Source: Streptomyces spinosus
GTDB taxonomy: Bacteria; Actinomycetota; Actinomycetes; Streptomycetales; Streptomycetaceae
Reading direction: 5' to 3'
Assembly (NCBI RefSeq): GCF_020400655.1
Contig: NZ_JAINRC010000008.1
Span: 186,001 to 250,000, forward strand
Length of the DNA stretch: 64,000 bases
The notes below the pieces were generated by a model. It searched no databases and was not told the DNA's origin. It saw nothing but the letters and a program-made list of their open reading frames with translations. Below, piece after piece: positions 42,102 through 51,484 of the stretch (positions are counted from its first letter, which is position 1; each line of letters opens with the position of its first letter). A program made the position numbers and the translations under genes.

Positions 42102-43682
42102 ATGGACATACCTCGTATGGGAGTACCCGAGAAGCTGGCCGCGCGCATGAGCATGGCCGAACAGCACGAGTACCTGCGCGCCAGATTCTCGCGGCGCACC
42201 ATGATCAGGGGCGGCGCGGTCACGCTGGGCGCCGTCGCGGGTGGCGCGTTCGTACCGGGCGCCACCGCCCAGGCCGCCGTGCCGACCCGGAGCTCCGCCC
42301 CCGCCGCCCAGCACGTCGACGGCGCCCTGGTCGCCCCCTTCGGCCGCCACCTGGCCTGGGGCAACGACCCGCGCACGGAGATCACCGTCTCCTGGCAGGT
42401 CCCGGTCGCGGTCAAGAAGCCCTTCATCCGCATCGGCGCCCACCCCTGGGACCTCTCGCGCAGGATCGACGCCGAGGTCCGCACCCTCTACACCCCGGCC
42501 GGCGTCGGCGCGAGCGGCGACCACACCCAGTACTACCTGCACGCCAAGCTGACACACCTGCGCCCCGGCAAGACCTACTACTACGGCGTCGGCCACCAGG
42601 GCTTCGACCCGGCCGAGCCGCACCTGCTGGGCACGGTGGGCACGTTCACCACCGCCCCCGCCCACAAGGCGCCGTTCACCTTCACCGCCTTCGGCGACGA
42701 GGGCGTCGGCTACCACGGCCTGGCCAACAACAGCCTGCTGCTCGGCCAGAACCCGGCCTTCCACCTGCATGCCGGCGACATCGCCTACGCCGACCCGTCC
42801 GGCGCCGGCAAGACCGCCGACACCGGCTTCGACTCGCGCACCTGGGACTCCTTCCTCGCCCAGACCGAGTCGGTCGCCAAGCAGATCCCGTGGATGCCCG
42901 CGTACGGCAACCACGACATGGAGGCCTGGTACTCGCCCAACGGCTACGGCGGCGAGGAGGCCCGCTGGAACCTGCCGGACAACGGCCCCGACAAGAAGAA
43001 CCTGCCGGGCGTCTACTCCTTCGTGTACGGCAACACGGCGGTCATCTCGCTCGACGCCAACGACGTCTCCTTCGAGATCCCGGCGAACCTGGGCATATCC
43101 GGCGGAACCCAGACCAAGTGGCTGGAAGGCCAGCTGAAGAAGTTCCGCGCCGCCAAGGACGTCGACTTCATCGTCGTCTTCTTCCACCACTGCGCCTACT
43201 GCACCTCCACCGCGCACGCGTCGGAGGGCGGTGTGCGCCAGGAGTGGGTGCCGCTGTTCGAGAAGTACACGGTGGACCTGGTCATCAACGGCCACAACCA
43301 CCAGTACGAGCGCACCGACGTCATCAAGGCGGGCAAGGTCGCCAAGAAGCTGCCGATCGGCGGCACGGCCTACCCCGAGACCGACGGTGTCGTCTACGTC
43401 ACCGCGGGCGCCGCCGGCCGCAGCCTGTACGCGTTCTCCGCCCCGGACTCCTACGAGGGTCACGAGCACGAGACCGACTCCGTGGCCTCGTTCGTCAACA
43501 CCAAGGACGGCAAGGTCAACGAGACCGTCGCCTGGTCCCGGGTGCGTTACCTCGACTACTCCTTCCTGCGCGTGGACGTCACGCCCGCGCCGAAGGGCCG
43601 GCAGACCACGCTGACGGTGTCGGGCATCGCCGAGACCGGCGACCGCGTCGACCACTTCACGGTGTCCCGCAAGGCCAAGTAG
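42102..43682 (+). CDS. Tat-exported purple acid phosphatase-like metallophosphoesterase
   Basis: A 526-residue exported enzyme. The Tat signal has SRRTMIRGGAVTLGAVAGG (about residues 27-45), followed by an N-terminal fibronectin-like domain (ITVSWQVPV, HLRPGKTYYYGVG) and a dinuclear metal phosphoesterase domain. The metal ligands are in TAFGDEG, GDIAYAD, GNHDME, FFHHCAY and GHNHQYER. It should release phosphate from organic esters outside the cell. The ATG at 42102 lacks a clear ribosome site; 42117 is an alternative. It is divergent from the 97-residue gene by 114 bp. Confidence 0.87.
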   Translation: MDIPRMGVPEKLAARMSMAEQHEYLRARFSRRTMIRGGAVTLGAVAGGAFVPGATAQAAVPTRSSAPAAQHVDGALVAPFGRHLAWGNDPRTEITVSWQVPVAVKKPFIRIGAHPWDLSRRIDAEVRTLYTPAGVGASGDHTQYYLHAKLTHLRPGKTYYYGVGHQGFDPAEPHLLGTVGTFTTAPAHKAPFTFTAFGDEGVGYHGLANNSLLLGQNPAFHLHAGDIAYADPSGAGKTADTGFDSRTWDSFLAQTESVAKQIPWMPAYGNHDMEAWYSPNGYGGEEARWNLPDNGPDKKNLPGVYSFVYGNTAVISLDANDVSFEIPANLGISGGTQTKWLEGQLKKFRAAKDVDFIVVFFHHCAYCTSTAHASEGGVRQEWVPLFEKYTVDLVINGHNHQYERTDVIKAGKVAKKLPIGGTAYPETDGVVYVTAGAAGRSLYAFSAPDSYEGHEHETDSVASFVNTKDGKVNETVAWSRVRYLDYSFLRVDVTPAPKGRQTTLTVSGIAETGDRVDHFTVSRKAK

Positions 43683-43719
43683 GCCCCCGGCGAGCGGGCG
43701 GTTCTCACCGGCGCCTCAC

Positions 43720-44607
43720 TCACAGGCGCTTGAGGACCGCCCGCTTGGCCAGGGCGAACTCCTCGTCCGTCAGCACCCCGTCGCGGTGCAGCTCACCCAG
43801 CTCGCGCAGCCGGCGCAGCAGCGCGTCGTGGCCGTCCCCGGCGCCCTCCCCGGCAGGCCGGGCGGCGTCCTGGCGTACGTCCGGCTCCGCCGCCGGGGGG
43901 CGCGGAGCCGAGGGGTGCGGCAGCCGCGCCTGCACCGCCGCCGCGACCAGGGCCATCAGCGGATCCCTCTTGAAGCCCCACAGCTCGACCGTGTTCGGGT
44001 CGTACTTGGGCGGCGCGGTGACCGGCGCGCCGCGCACGAGGAACCGCAGGTGCCCGTTCTCCAGTCCGGCCGCCGGCTGCCACTCGACGCCGGTGATGTC
44101 CGCGAGGGGGATCGTGCGCGGCCCGGTCGAGGCCTTGGCCTCCTCGGTCTTCCAGTTCCACTCCAGCCGCACCCGCTCCCCGTCGAAGCCCGCCGTGCCG
44201 TCCCCGGCCGAGGCGGACACCGGCAGGGACGGCCCCGGCAGCAGATAGCCGTCGGCCGGCTCCGGGGAAACCCCGTCCAGCAGCAGGGCGTTGCGCACCT
44301 CGTCGGCGACGTACTCGGCGACGCCGTACCGGTCGGGCTCCACCGTCAGCTGGTACGGGTCGTGCGGCTCGGCGAGCCGGCCCCCGGTGACGTGCAGCAG
44401 CGGGTCGGCGCCGGCGCGCAGCCGCAGCCTGAGCCGGCCCGACTTCCGGCCCTGTTCGAAGGAGACACCGGCCAACGCGCCGAGCGGTACGATGAGTTCA
44501 CCCAGCTCGCGGCGGAGCAGGCCCACGTTCTTGTCCCGGCCCGGGGTGAGGCGCAGGGCGTCCCCGTCGAAGGCCCAAGTACCGTCCTTCTGGATGATTT
44601 CCGCCAT
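43720..44607 (-). CDS. DUF4429 domain protein with C-terminal SHOCT motif
   Basis: A 295-residue cytoplasmic protein. Two related beta-rich DUF4429 units are visible (DGTWAFDGDALRLTP from residue 8 and a second with TAGFDGERVRLEWNW about 135). A Pro-rich linker and a terminal short helical SHOCT motif (LRRLRELGELHRDGVLTDEE) follow, a feature of many small oligomerising proteins. Function is unknown. The ATG at 44607 has a weak ribosome site. It converges with the phosphoesterase gene and shares a 78-bp promoter region with the hexosaminidase gene. Confidence 0.8.
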   Translation of the reverse strand: MAEIIQKDGTWAFDGDALRLTPGRDKNVGLLRRELGELIVPLGALAGVSFEQGRKSGRLRLRLRAGADPLLHVTGGRLAEPHDPYQLTVEPDRYGVAEYVADEVRNALLLDGVSPEPADGYLLPGPSLPVSASAGDGTAGFDGERVRLEWNWKTEEAKASTGPRTIPLADITGVEWQPAAGLENGHLRFLVRGAPVTAPPKYDPNTVELWGFKRDPLMALVAAAVQARLPHPSAPRPPAAEPDVRQDAARPAGEGAGDGHDALLRRLRELGELHRDGVLTDEEFALAKRAVLKRL

Positions 44608-44637
44608 GCGGGGATTGTTCCACCCGATCTGCGGGAC

Positions 44638-44653
44638 AGTGGTCTCGACCAAG
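44638..44653. promoter_or_regulatory. DasR-responsive element (dre)
   Basis: The core TGGTCTCGACCA (44640-44651) is one base from the dre core TGGTCTAGACCA bound by the GntR regulator DasR. It lies 35 bp upstream of the hexosaminidase start. GlcNAc-derived phosphosugars should relieve repression. Confidence 0.85.
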
Positions 44654-44685
44654 TCTGACGGTCACCCCTTCCGAAGGGAGCGCTT

Positions 44686-46287
44686 GTGAGACGGAACCAC
44701 GGCACGACTCCCCGCCTGTCCCACGTCCTCGGTTCCCTGCTGCTGCTCGCGGCGGCCGGCGTCGTCACCGTCGGCGCGGACCGCACGGCGCAGGCCGCCG
44801 CCCCGACCCCCCTGGACCGGGTCGTCCCGGCCCCCGCCTCGGTCACGCCCGGCACAGCGCCGTACCGCATCACCCGGCAGACCCGCATCCGCGTCGAGGG
44901 ATCCGCCGAGGTCCGCCGCGTCGGCGGCTACCTGGCCGGCCTGCTGCGCCCGGCCACCGGCTATCCGCTGCCGGTCACCGACCACGGCACCGGCGGCATC
45001 CGGCTCGGCCTCGCGCAGGGCGACTTCGGCGCCGAGGGCTACCGTCTGCACAGCGACGCGGGCGGGGTCACCCTCACCGCGCGCACCCCCGCCGGCCTCT
45101 TCCACGGCGTGCAGACCCTGCGCCAGCTCCTCCCGGCGGCCGTCGAGAAGAAGACCGTCCAGCCCGGCCCCTGGCCGATCGCGGGCGGCACCGTGCGGGA
45201 CCGTCCCCGCTTCGCCTACCGGGGCGCCATGCTCGACGTCTCCCGGCACTTCTTCACGGTCGCCCAAGTCAAGCGGTACATCGACCAGTTGGCCCTCTAC
45301 AAGATCAACGAGCTGCATCTGCACCTCAGCGACGACCAGGGCTGGCGCATCGCCGTCGACTCCTGGCCGCGCCTGGCCTCCTACGGCGGCTCGACCCAGG
45401 TCGGCGGCGGCCGGGGCGGTCACTACACCAAGGACGACTACCGGGAGATCGTGCGGTACGCGGCCTCCCGCTACCTGGAGGTCGTGCCCGAGATCGACAT
45501 GCCCGGCCACACCAACGCGGCCCTCGCCTCCTACGCCAGGCTCAACTGCGACGGCGTGGCACCCCCGCTGTACACCGGGACCGAGGTCGGCTTCAGCTCG
45601 CTGTGCGTGTCCAAGAAGGCCACCTACGACTTCGTGGACGACGTCGTCCGGGAGGTGGCCGCCCTCACCCCCGGCCGCTATCTGCACATCGGCGGCGACG
45701 AGGCGCACTCCACCAGCCACGCGGACTACGTCACCTTCATGGACCGGGTGCAGCCGGTCGTCGCCCGCTACGGCAAGACCGTCATCGGCTGGCACCAGCT
45801 CACCGGCGCCCACCCGGCGAAGGGCGCCCTCGCCCAGTACTGGGGCCTGGACGACACCAGCGCGGCGGAGAAGGCACAGGTCGCCGAGGCCGCCCGGAAC
45901 GGCACGGGTCTGATCCTGTCCCCGGCCGACCGGACCTACCTCGACATGAAGTACACGCGGGACACCGGCCCCGGTCAGGACTGGGCGGGCCTGGTGGAGG
46001 TGAAGCGATCGTACGACTGGGATCCGGGCGCCTATCTCGCCGGGGTGCCCACGTCCGCGGTCCGGGGTGTCGAGGCGCCCCTGTGGACGGAGAACGTGAC
46101 GGACACCGCCGAGATCGAGTACATGGCGTTCCCCCGGCTCGCCGGCGCGGCCGAGCTGGGCTGGTCACCGGCGGCCACCCACGACTGGGACGCCTACCGG
46201 GTGCGGCTGGCGGCACAGGGTCCCCGCTGGGACGCCCTCGGCATCCACTACTACCGCTCACCCCAGGTGCCCTGGCCGGCACGCTGA
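44686..46287 (+). CDS. Secreted beta-N-acetylhexosaminidase, GH20
   Basis: A 533-residue secreted enzyme that removes terminal GlcNAc from chitobiose or glycoconjugates. It has a signal peptide (about 1-36, ending AQAAA), an alpha/beta GH20b domain, then the catalytic barrel with the Asp338-Glu339 pair in HIGGDEAHS (substrate-assisted mechanism) and LHLHLSDDQGWRI upstream. GTG start at 44686 with AAGGGAG 7 nt upstream. A dre site shows control by DasR, linking it to the chitinase and glmS functions nearby. Confidence 0.93.
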   Translation: MRRNHGTTPRLSHVLGSLLLLAAAGVVTVGADRTAQAAAPTPLDRVVPAPASVTPGTAPYRITRQTRIRVEGSAEVRRVGGYLAGLLRPATGYPLPVTDHGTGGIRLGLAQGDFGAEGYRLHSDAGGVTLTARTPAGLFHGVQTLRQLLPAAVEKKTVQPGPWPIAGGTVRDRPRFAYRGAMLDVSRHFFTVAQVKRYIDQLALYKINELHLHLSDDQGWRIAVDSWPRLASYGGSTQVGGGRGGHYTKDDYREIVRYAASRYLEVVPEIDMPGHTNAALASYARLNCDGVAPPLYTGTEVGFSSLCVSKKATYDFVDDVVREVAALTPGRYLHIGGDEAHSTSHADYVTFMDRVQPVVARYGKTVIGWHQLTGAHPAKGALAQYWGLDDTSAAEKAQVAEAARNGTGLILSPADRTYLDMKYTRDTGPGQDWAGLVEVKRSYDWDPGAYLAGVPTSAVRGVEAPLWTENVTDTAEIEYMAFPRLAGAAELGWSPAATHDWDAYRVRLAAQGPRWDALGIHYYRSPQVPWPAR

Positions 46288-46294
46288 CCGCAGG

Positions 46295-46335
46295 CCGGCG
46301 GGCACCCCGCAGGACCACTCCGGGGTGCCCGCCGG
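46295..46335. terminator. Strong bidirectional terminator between hexosaminidase gene and desD
   Basis: A perfect 15-bp stem (left arm CCGGCGGGCACCCCG, right arm CGGGGTGCCCGCCGG, 11-nt loop) between two convergent genes. Confidence 0.88.
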
Positions 46336-46348
46336 GTCCGAGACGCCG

Positions 46349-48118
46349 TCAGAAACCGGCGATCGGGTTGTCGAGGGTGCCGACGAGCTGGAGCGCGCCG
46401 GACGGGTCGGCGAGGTCCACCATCTGCCTGTTGTCGCGCAGCTGGAGCCGGTTCAGGCAGGACAGCGCGAACTGCGGGGCGAACATGTCGTACTGGCGGA
46501 ACCTGTCGGCCAGCTGGGGGTTCGCCTCCTGGTACTCCCGGGTGACCTCCGCGACCGTGCGCCAGAAGCCGTCCTCCGCAAGGACGCCCTCGGCGGCGAG
46601 GTGGGCGGCGAGGAAGCGGAAGAAGCAGTCGAAGACGTCCGTGAAGATCGACAGCAGCTTCATGTCCTCGGGGACCTCGACGCGGATCCGCCGGACCTCC
46701 GGCGGCAGGGCCGCGTCCGGGTCCATGACGGCGATCTCCTCGGCGATGTCCTTGTAGACCGCCCGCCGCACGGCCCCGTCCCGCAGCACCAGGATCGTGT
46801 TCTCGCCGTGCGGCATGAACACCAGGCCGTAGGCGTAGAAGCTGTGCAGCAGCGGGGTGTAGTAGGCCCGCAGGTACTGCCGCAGCCACTGGGTGGGGGC
46901 CAGGCCCGAGCGCTCGATCAGGGCGCCCGCGAAGGAGGCGCCCTCGTCGTCCACGTGCAGCAGCGAGGCCATGGTGGCGAGGGTCTCGTCGTCCCGCAGC
47001 GAGGGCACCGGGCTCTCCCGCCACAGCGCGGCGAGCATCTTGCGGTAGGGGGAGTAGCGGTCGGTGGCCCGCTCGTACTCCAGATGCCGGTAGCCGACGG
47101 CGGCCCGCTCCCGCAGGACGGACAGGCCGGTCGCCCTCAGCACCGGGTCGCCGTCGATCAGCCGGGCCAGCCAGTCGTTGATGGCCGGGGTCGCCTCCAT
47201 GTAGGCGGCGGACAGGCCGCGCATGAAGCCCATGTTGAGGACGGACAGGGCGGTCTTCACGTAGTGCTTGTGCGGGTCGCTGGTGTTGAAGAAGGTGCGG
47301 ATCGACTGCTGGGCCAGGTACTCGTCGTCGCCCTCGCCCAGGCAGACCAGGTGCCGGCGGGCCACCTCGGCGGCGAACGTGACGCTGAGCTTGTTCCACC
47401 ACTGCCAGGGGTGGACGGGGATGAACAGGTAGTCGGCGGGGTCCAGCCCCTGGCCGGTGAGGACGGCACGGAACCGCTCCACCGTCTTCTCACCCAGCTC
47501 GCCTTTCAGGAAGGACTCGTACTCGATCCCGGCACCGGCCGTGAACGCGGCCCGTGAGCGGTGCGCGGCCAGCCACACCAGCCGCACCGGGCTCGCCGTC
47601 TCCGGGGCGTACGACAGGTACTCGTGGACGCCGAAGCCGAGCCGCCCGTTGTTCGCGACGAAGCACGGGTGGCCCTCGGTCATCCCCGTCTCGATCGCCT
47701 GGAAGCCGCCGCGGGCCAGCTCTGCGGAGGTCACGCGGGGCTTGCCGAGCTTGTAGCAGGTGCTCGAGAGGGTGGAGGAGATCTCCTCCAGGTAGACCGG
47801 CAGGATGTCGTCGCGCAGTCCCAGCGACTCCTTCAGCTCGATGAAGAAGTCCAGGGCGGCGAGCGGGAGTTCGGTGCCCTCGCGGTGCCGGGTGAGCGAG
47901 CCGGCGTCGATCTCCCAGTGGTCCAGGGCCCGCCGTACGGCGCTGAACCGGTAGGCGGTGAGCCCGTCGTCGCTGCGGACGACGTACCGGCCGCCGTCCT
48001 CCTCGGGCGTGACCAGCCGTTCGTGCGCGAACTCGGCGAGCGCCTTGCGCAGCAGCAGCCGGTTGGCTGTCGCCCAGCGCTCGGGGGACAGATGGGCCAC
48101 GGCGTCGGCGAGGGTCAT
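46349..48118 (-). CDS. desD: Desferrioxamine synthetase (NIS synthetase, IucA/IucC family)
   Basis: A 589-residue ATP-dependent synthetase that joins N-hydroxy-N-succinyl (or acetyl) cadaverine units and closes the desferrioxamine ring. Family motifs are STLSSTCYKLG, TEGHPCFVANNGRLG, HPWQWWNKL, KTALSVLNMGFMRGL and HGENTIL. The ATG at 48116-48118 overlaps the desC stop by 4 nt (ATGA). Last gene of desABCD, which is under the iron box before desA. Confidence 0.96.
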   Translation of the reverse strand: MTLADAVAHLSPERWATANRLLLRKALAEFAHERLVTPEEDGGRYVVRSDDGLTAYRFSAVRRALDHWEIDAGSLTRHREGTELPLAALDFFIELKESLGLRDDILPVYLEEISSTLSSTCYKLGKPRVTSAELARGGFQAIETGMTEGHPCFVANNGRLGFGVHEYLSYAPETASPVRLVWLAAHRSRAAFTAGAGIEYESFLKGELGEKTVERFRAVLTGQGLDPADYLFIPVHPWQWWNKLSVTFAAEVARRHLVCLGEGDDEYLAQQSIRTFFNTSDPHKHYVKTALSVLNMGFMRGLSAAYMEATPAINDWLARLIDGDPVLRATGLSVLRERAAVGYRHLEYERATDRYSPYRKMLAALWRESPVPSLRDDETLATMASLLHVDDEGASFAGALIERSGLAPTQWLRQYLRAYYTPLLHSFYAYGLVFMPHGENTILVLRDGAVRRAVYKDIAEEIAVMDPDAALPPEVRRIRVEVPEDMKLLSIFTDVFDCFFRFLAAHLAAEGVLAEDGFWRTVAEVTREYQEANPQLADRFRQYDMFAPQFALSCLNRLQLRDNRQMVDLADPSGALQLVGTLDNPIAGF

Positions 48119-48666
48119 GCGGTCACCGCCTTCTGGAACTGCTCGCGGGTGCAGAAGCTCAGCAGCGCCCGCTTCTCCGGTTTGTCGATCTCCCGCTCGG
48201 GCACGAACCCGACGGCCGCGTTCAGCGCGTGCACGGCCGTGTTGCGCACGTCCGGCTCGACGACGACCCGCCGCACCGCCGGGTCCTCGAAGAGACGGGC
48301 CATGACGGCGGTGATGACGGCCCTGGTGAACCCGTGCTCGGGGGTGTCGGTGGCCGGGGTCAGGAAGTGCATGCCGACATCGCCCGGCCGCGCCTCGTAC
48401 AGCCCGGCCAGCTCCCGGTGCGCGGGGTCGTACGTCTCCATGAGGAAGACGGGCGTGCCGTCGCGCAGTCCGAGCAGCGCGTGGTGGTGCTCGTCCGCCG
48501 CGATCTGCCTGTAGGCGCGTTCGACGTCCTCCGGCCGCGCGTCCTGCATCATCCAGAAGGCCGCCTTGGGATGGGTGACCCAGGAGTGCAGCAGCCCGGC
48601 GTCCGTCAGCGGGTCGACGGGACGGAAGGTGAAGGTCGTGGTCGTGGTCGTGGTCGTGCCGGTCAT
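48115..48666 (-). CDS. desC: N-hydroxycadaverine acyltransferase
   Basis: A 183-residue GNAT-like acyltransferase of the IucB/AlcB type that acylates hydroxycadaverine with succinyl- or acetyl-CoA. Conserved parts include HSWVTHPKAAFWMM, MHFLTPATDTPEHGFTRAV and the late NTAVHALNAAVGF. The N-terminus has a run of Thr residues (TGTTTTTTTF) encoded by GGTCGT repeats on the plus strand (48637-48658). ATG at 48666 overlaps the desB stop by 4 nt. Confidence 0.95.
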   Translation of the reverse strand: MTGTTTTTTTTFTFRPVDPLTDAGLLHSWVTHPKAAFWMMQDARPEDVERAYRQIAADEHHHALLGLRDGTPVFLMETYDPAHRELAGLYEARPGDVGMHFLTPATDTPEHGFTRAVITAVMARLFEDPAVRRVVVEPDVRNTAVHALNAAVGFVPEREIDKPEKRALLSFCTREQFQKAVTA

Positions 48667-49949
48667 ACCGCGAACTCCTGGAAGGCGATGGTCTTCTCCA
48701 CCGGGTAGTACTCCGTGCCGAGCAGCTCACGGATGATGTACGCGTTCCGGTACGCGCCCATGCCCAGGTCGGGGCTGGTGACGCTGTGCGTGTGGACGCC
48801 GGCGTTCTGGAGGAAGACCCCGCGGCCGGTGACGTCGACGGAGTAGTTCCGGGCGACGTCGAAGCGGCCGTGGCCGTCGAAGCGGAGCCGGCTCAGGACC
48901 GGGGCGAGGAAGTCCGGCGGGGTGTAGTGGTAGCCGGTGGCCAGGACCAGGGCCTCGCTGCGGATCTCGAAGTCCTTGTCCTGCTCGTCCTGGTGGAAGC
49001 CGAGGGTGTACGCGCCGTCCCGGTACGTCGCCGTGCGCAGCGTGGAGTTGGTGAGCAGCCGGGTGGGGACCGGGCGGTCGCCGCTCTCGACGTTCTTCTG
49101 GTACAGCAGGTCGAAGATCGCGTCGACGAGGTCCGAGTTGATGCCCTTGAACAGGCCCTTCTGCTGCTTCTCCAGCCGGTAGCGGGTCTCCTCGGGCAGC
49201 GCCCGGAAGTAGTCGACGTAGTCCGGGGAGGTCATCTCCAGGGTCAGTTTGGTGTACTCCAGCGGGAAGAACCGCGGGGAGCGGGTGACCCAGTTGAGCC
49301 GGTAGCCGTGGACGTCGATCCCGGCGAGCAGCTCGTGGTAGATCTCCGCCGCGCTCTGGCCGCTGCCGACGATGGTGATGGACTTCTTCTCCAGCAGTTC
49401 CGCCTTGCGGTGCATGTACTGGGAGGTGTGCAGGAAGTCGCCGCCCAGCCCCTGGCACGCCGGGGGCACGAAGGGGACCGTGCCGGTGCCGAGGACCAGG
49501 TGCCGGGCCCGGTAGGTGTCGCCGGCTCCGGTGCGGACGACGTACCGCTCGTCCTCGTACGTCACCTCGGTGACCGTGGTGCCGAAGCGGACGCTGCTCA
49601 GCTTGTTCGCGGCCCAGCGGCAGTAGTCGTCGTACTCGACCCGCAGCGGGTAGAAGTTCTCGCGGATGTAGAACGAGTACAGTCTGCCCTTCTCCTTCAG
49701 GTAGTTCAGGAAGGAGTACGGGGACGTCGGGTCGGCCAGGGTGACCAGGTCCGACATGAACGGGGTCTGGAGGTGGGCGCCGTCCAGGAACATGCCGGCG
49801 TGCCACTCGAAGTCGGGCTTGGACTCCAGGAAGACGCCGTCCAGTTCGGCGATCGGCTCGGTGAGGCACGCGAGTCCGAGGTTGAAGGGGCCGAGCCCGA
49901 TCCCCACGAAGTCATAGGTCTTGCCGTGGGCTTCAGGACGCGCGGTCAA
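48663..49949 (-). CDS. desB: Cadaverine N-monooxygenase
   Basis: A 428-residue flavoprotein that N-hydroxylates cadaverine. The FAD loop is GIGLGPFNLGLA (about 16-27), the NADPH loop GSGQSAAEIY (about 195-204), and the late ATGYHY motif is conserved in lysine/ornithine monooxygenases. The TTG start at 49949 is supported by GGGAG 5 nt upstream and overlaps the desA stop by 17 nt. Second gene of the siderophore operon. Confidence 0.95.
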   Translation of the reverse strand: MTARPEAHGKTYDFVGIGLGPFNLGLACLTEPIAELDGVFLESKPDFEWHAGMFLDGAHLQTPFMSDLVTLADPTSPYSFLNYLKEKGRLYSFYIRENFYPLRVEYDDYCRWAANKLSSVRFGTTVTEVTYEDERYVVRTGAGDTYRARHLVLGTGTVPFVPPACQGLGGDFLHTSQYMHRKAELLEKKSITIVGSGQSAAEIYHELLAGIDVHGYRLNWVTRSPRFFPLEYTKLTLEMTSPDYVDYFRALPEETRYRLEKQQKGLFKGINSDLVDAIFDLLYQKNVESGDRPVPTRLLTNSTLRTATYRDGAYTLGFHQDEQDKDFEIRSEALVLATGYHYTPPDFLAPVLSRLRFDGHGRFDVARNYSVDVTGRGVFLQNAGVHTHSVTSPDLGMGAYRNAYIIRELLGTEYYPVEKTIAFQEFAV

Positions 49950-51375
49950 GGGACTCTCCCAGGTACTGCTCGGCGTGGCCGGCGATCAGATCGAGGACGG
50001 CGGCGATGTCGGCCGCCTGTGTCTCGGGGTTGAGCAGGGTGAACTTCAGGTAGTGGCGGCCGTCCACCTTGGTGCCCGCGACCACGGCGTCACCGGAGGC
50101 GAACAGTGCCTTGCGGGCGTGGAGGTTGGCGCGGTCGATCTCGGCGGGGTCGGTGACGGCGGCCGGGACGTAGCGGAAGACGAGGGTCGACAGGCTGGGC
50201 TCGACGACGACGTCGTAGCGGGGGTCGGCCGCGAGCAGCTCCCAGCCCTCCCGGGCCAGGTCGCAGACCTCGTCGAAGAGCTGCCCGACGCCGTCGGCGC
50301 CCATCGTGCGCAGCGTCATCCACAGCTTGAGGGCGTCGAAGCGGCGGGTGGTCTGGAGGGACTTGTCGACCTGGTTGGGAATGCGTTCCTCCACCATGCG
50401 GCGCGGGTTGAGGTATTCCGCGTGGTAGGTGGCGTGCCGCAGGGTGGCCGCGTCCCGGACCAGTACGGCGGAGGAACTGACCGGCTGGAAGAAGGACTTG
50501 TGGTAGTCGACGGTGACCGAGTCGGCGCGTTCGATGCCGCCGATCCGGTCCCGGTACTTCAGGGAGGCGAGCAGCCCGCAGCCGTAGGCCGCGTCGACGT
50601 GCATCCAGACGCCGTACTGGGCGCACAGCCCGGCGATCTCCGGGAGCGGGTCGATGGAGCCGAAGTCGGTGGTGCCGGCGGTGGCGACGACGGCCATGGG
50701 GACCAGGCCGTCCCGTGCGCAGCGCTCCAGCTCACGGGCGAGGGCGACCGTCCGCATGCGCTTGTCGTGGTCGACGGGGACGGTGACGACGGCGTCCGGC
50801 CCGAGCCCGAGCAGGGTCGCGGACTTCCTGACGCTGAAGTGGCCGGCCTCGGAGGTGAAGACGCGCAGCCGGCCGAGCGACTGGCTCTTCGCCTCCTCCC
50901 GGGCCAGCAGCAGCGCCTGGAGGTTGGACTGGGTGCCGCCGGAGGTGAAGACGCCGTCGGCGGCCGGGCCGAGGCCGATGCGGGCGGCCGTCCAGTCGAT
51001 GAGCCTGCGCTCGATGAGGGTGCCGCCGGCCGACTGGTCCCAGGTGTCCAGCGAGGAGTTGACCGCGGACAGCACGGCTTCGCCGAGCACCGCCGGGATG
51101 ACGACCGGGCAGTTGAGGTGGGCGAGGTAGCGGGGGTGGTGGAAGTAGACCGCGTCCCGCAGGTAGACGTCCTCCAGCTCGTCCAGGACGGCGGTGGTGT
51201 CGCCCAGCGGACGGTCGAGGTCGATCGCGTCGACGGTGGGGGAGAGGGCGTCCACGGCGACGCCGGTGAACGGGCGGTCGATGGTGGCGAGTCTGGCCGC
51301 CACCCGCTCGACTCCTTCGGTCACGGAGCGGCGGTAGTGCTCCGCGGTGAGGCCATTGAGCAGGTGCGAGCGCAT
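49933..51375 (-). CDS. desA: PLP-dependent lysine decarboxylase
   Basis: A 480-residue enzyme of the group II decarboxylase family that makes cadaverine from lysine, the first step of desferrioxamine synthesis. The PLP lysine is K293 in DYHKSFFQPV, and the cofactor-holding Asp is in HVDAAYGCG. ATG at 51375 after GAGGACC. The perfect iron box 39 bp upstream makes it, and the coupled desBCD, iron-repressed. Confidence 0.96.
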   Translation of the reverse strand: MRSHLLNGLTAEHYRRSVTEGVERVAARLATIDRPFTGVAVDALSPTVDAIDLDRPLGDTTAVLDELEDVYLRDAVYFHHPRYLAHLNCPVVIPAVLGEAVLSAVNSSLDTWDQSAGGTLIERRLIDWTAARIGLGPAADGVFTSGGTQSNLQALLLAREEAKSQSLGRLRVFTSEAGHFSVRKSATLLGLGPDAVVTVPVDHDKRMRTVALARELERCARDGLVPMAVVATAGTTDFGSIDPLPEIAGLCAQYGVWMHVDAAYGCGLLASLKYRDRIGGIERADSVTVDYHKSFFQPVSSSAVLVRDAATLRHATYHAEYLNPRRMVEERIPNQVDKSLQTTRRFDALKLWMTLRTMGADGVGQLFDEVCDLAREGWELLAADPRYDVVVEPSLSTLVFRYVPAAVTDPAEIDRANLHARKALFASGDAVVAGTKVDGRHYLKFTLLNPETQAADIAAVLDLIAGHAEQYLGESLDRAS

Positions 51376-51413
51376 GTGGGGGTCCTCCGAGGAGACGGTC
51401 TCCGTGCGAGATC

Positions 51414-51438
51414 AACTTAGGTTAGCCTAACCTAAGTT
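51414..51438. promoter_or_regulatory. Iron box upstream of desA
   Basis: The 19-bp core TTAGGTTAGCCTAACCTAA (51417-51435) lies within perfect 12-bp arms around one central base. It matches the binding site of the DtxR-family repressor DmdR1. It sits 39-63 bp before desA and 47 bp after the stop of the reductase gene. Confidence 0.93.
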
Positions 51439-51484
51439 CCGCGAATCAGGGCATGCCTTGACCCGTGACCGATGTCACGGCACG

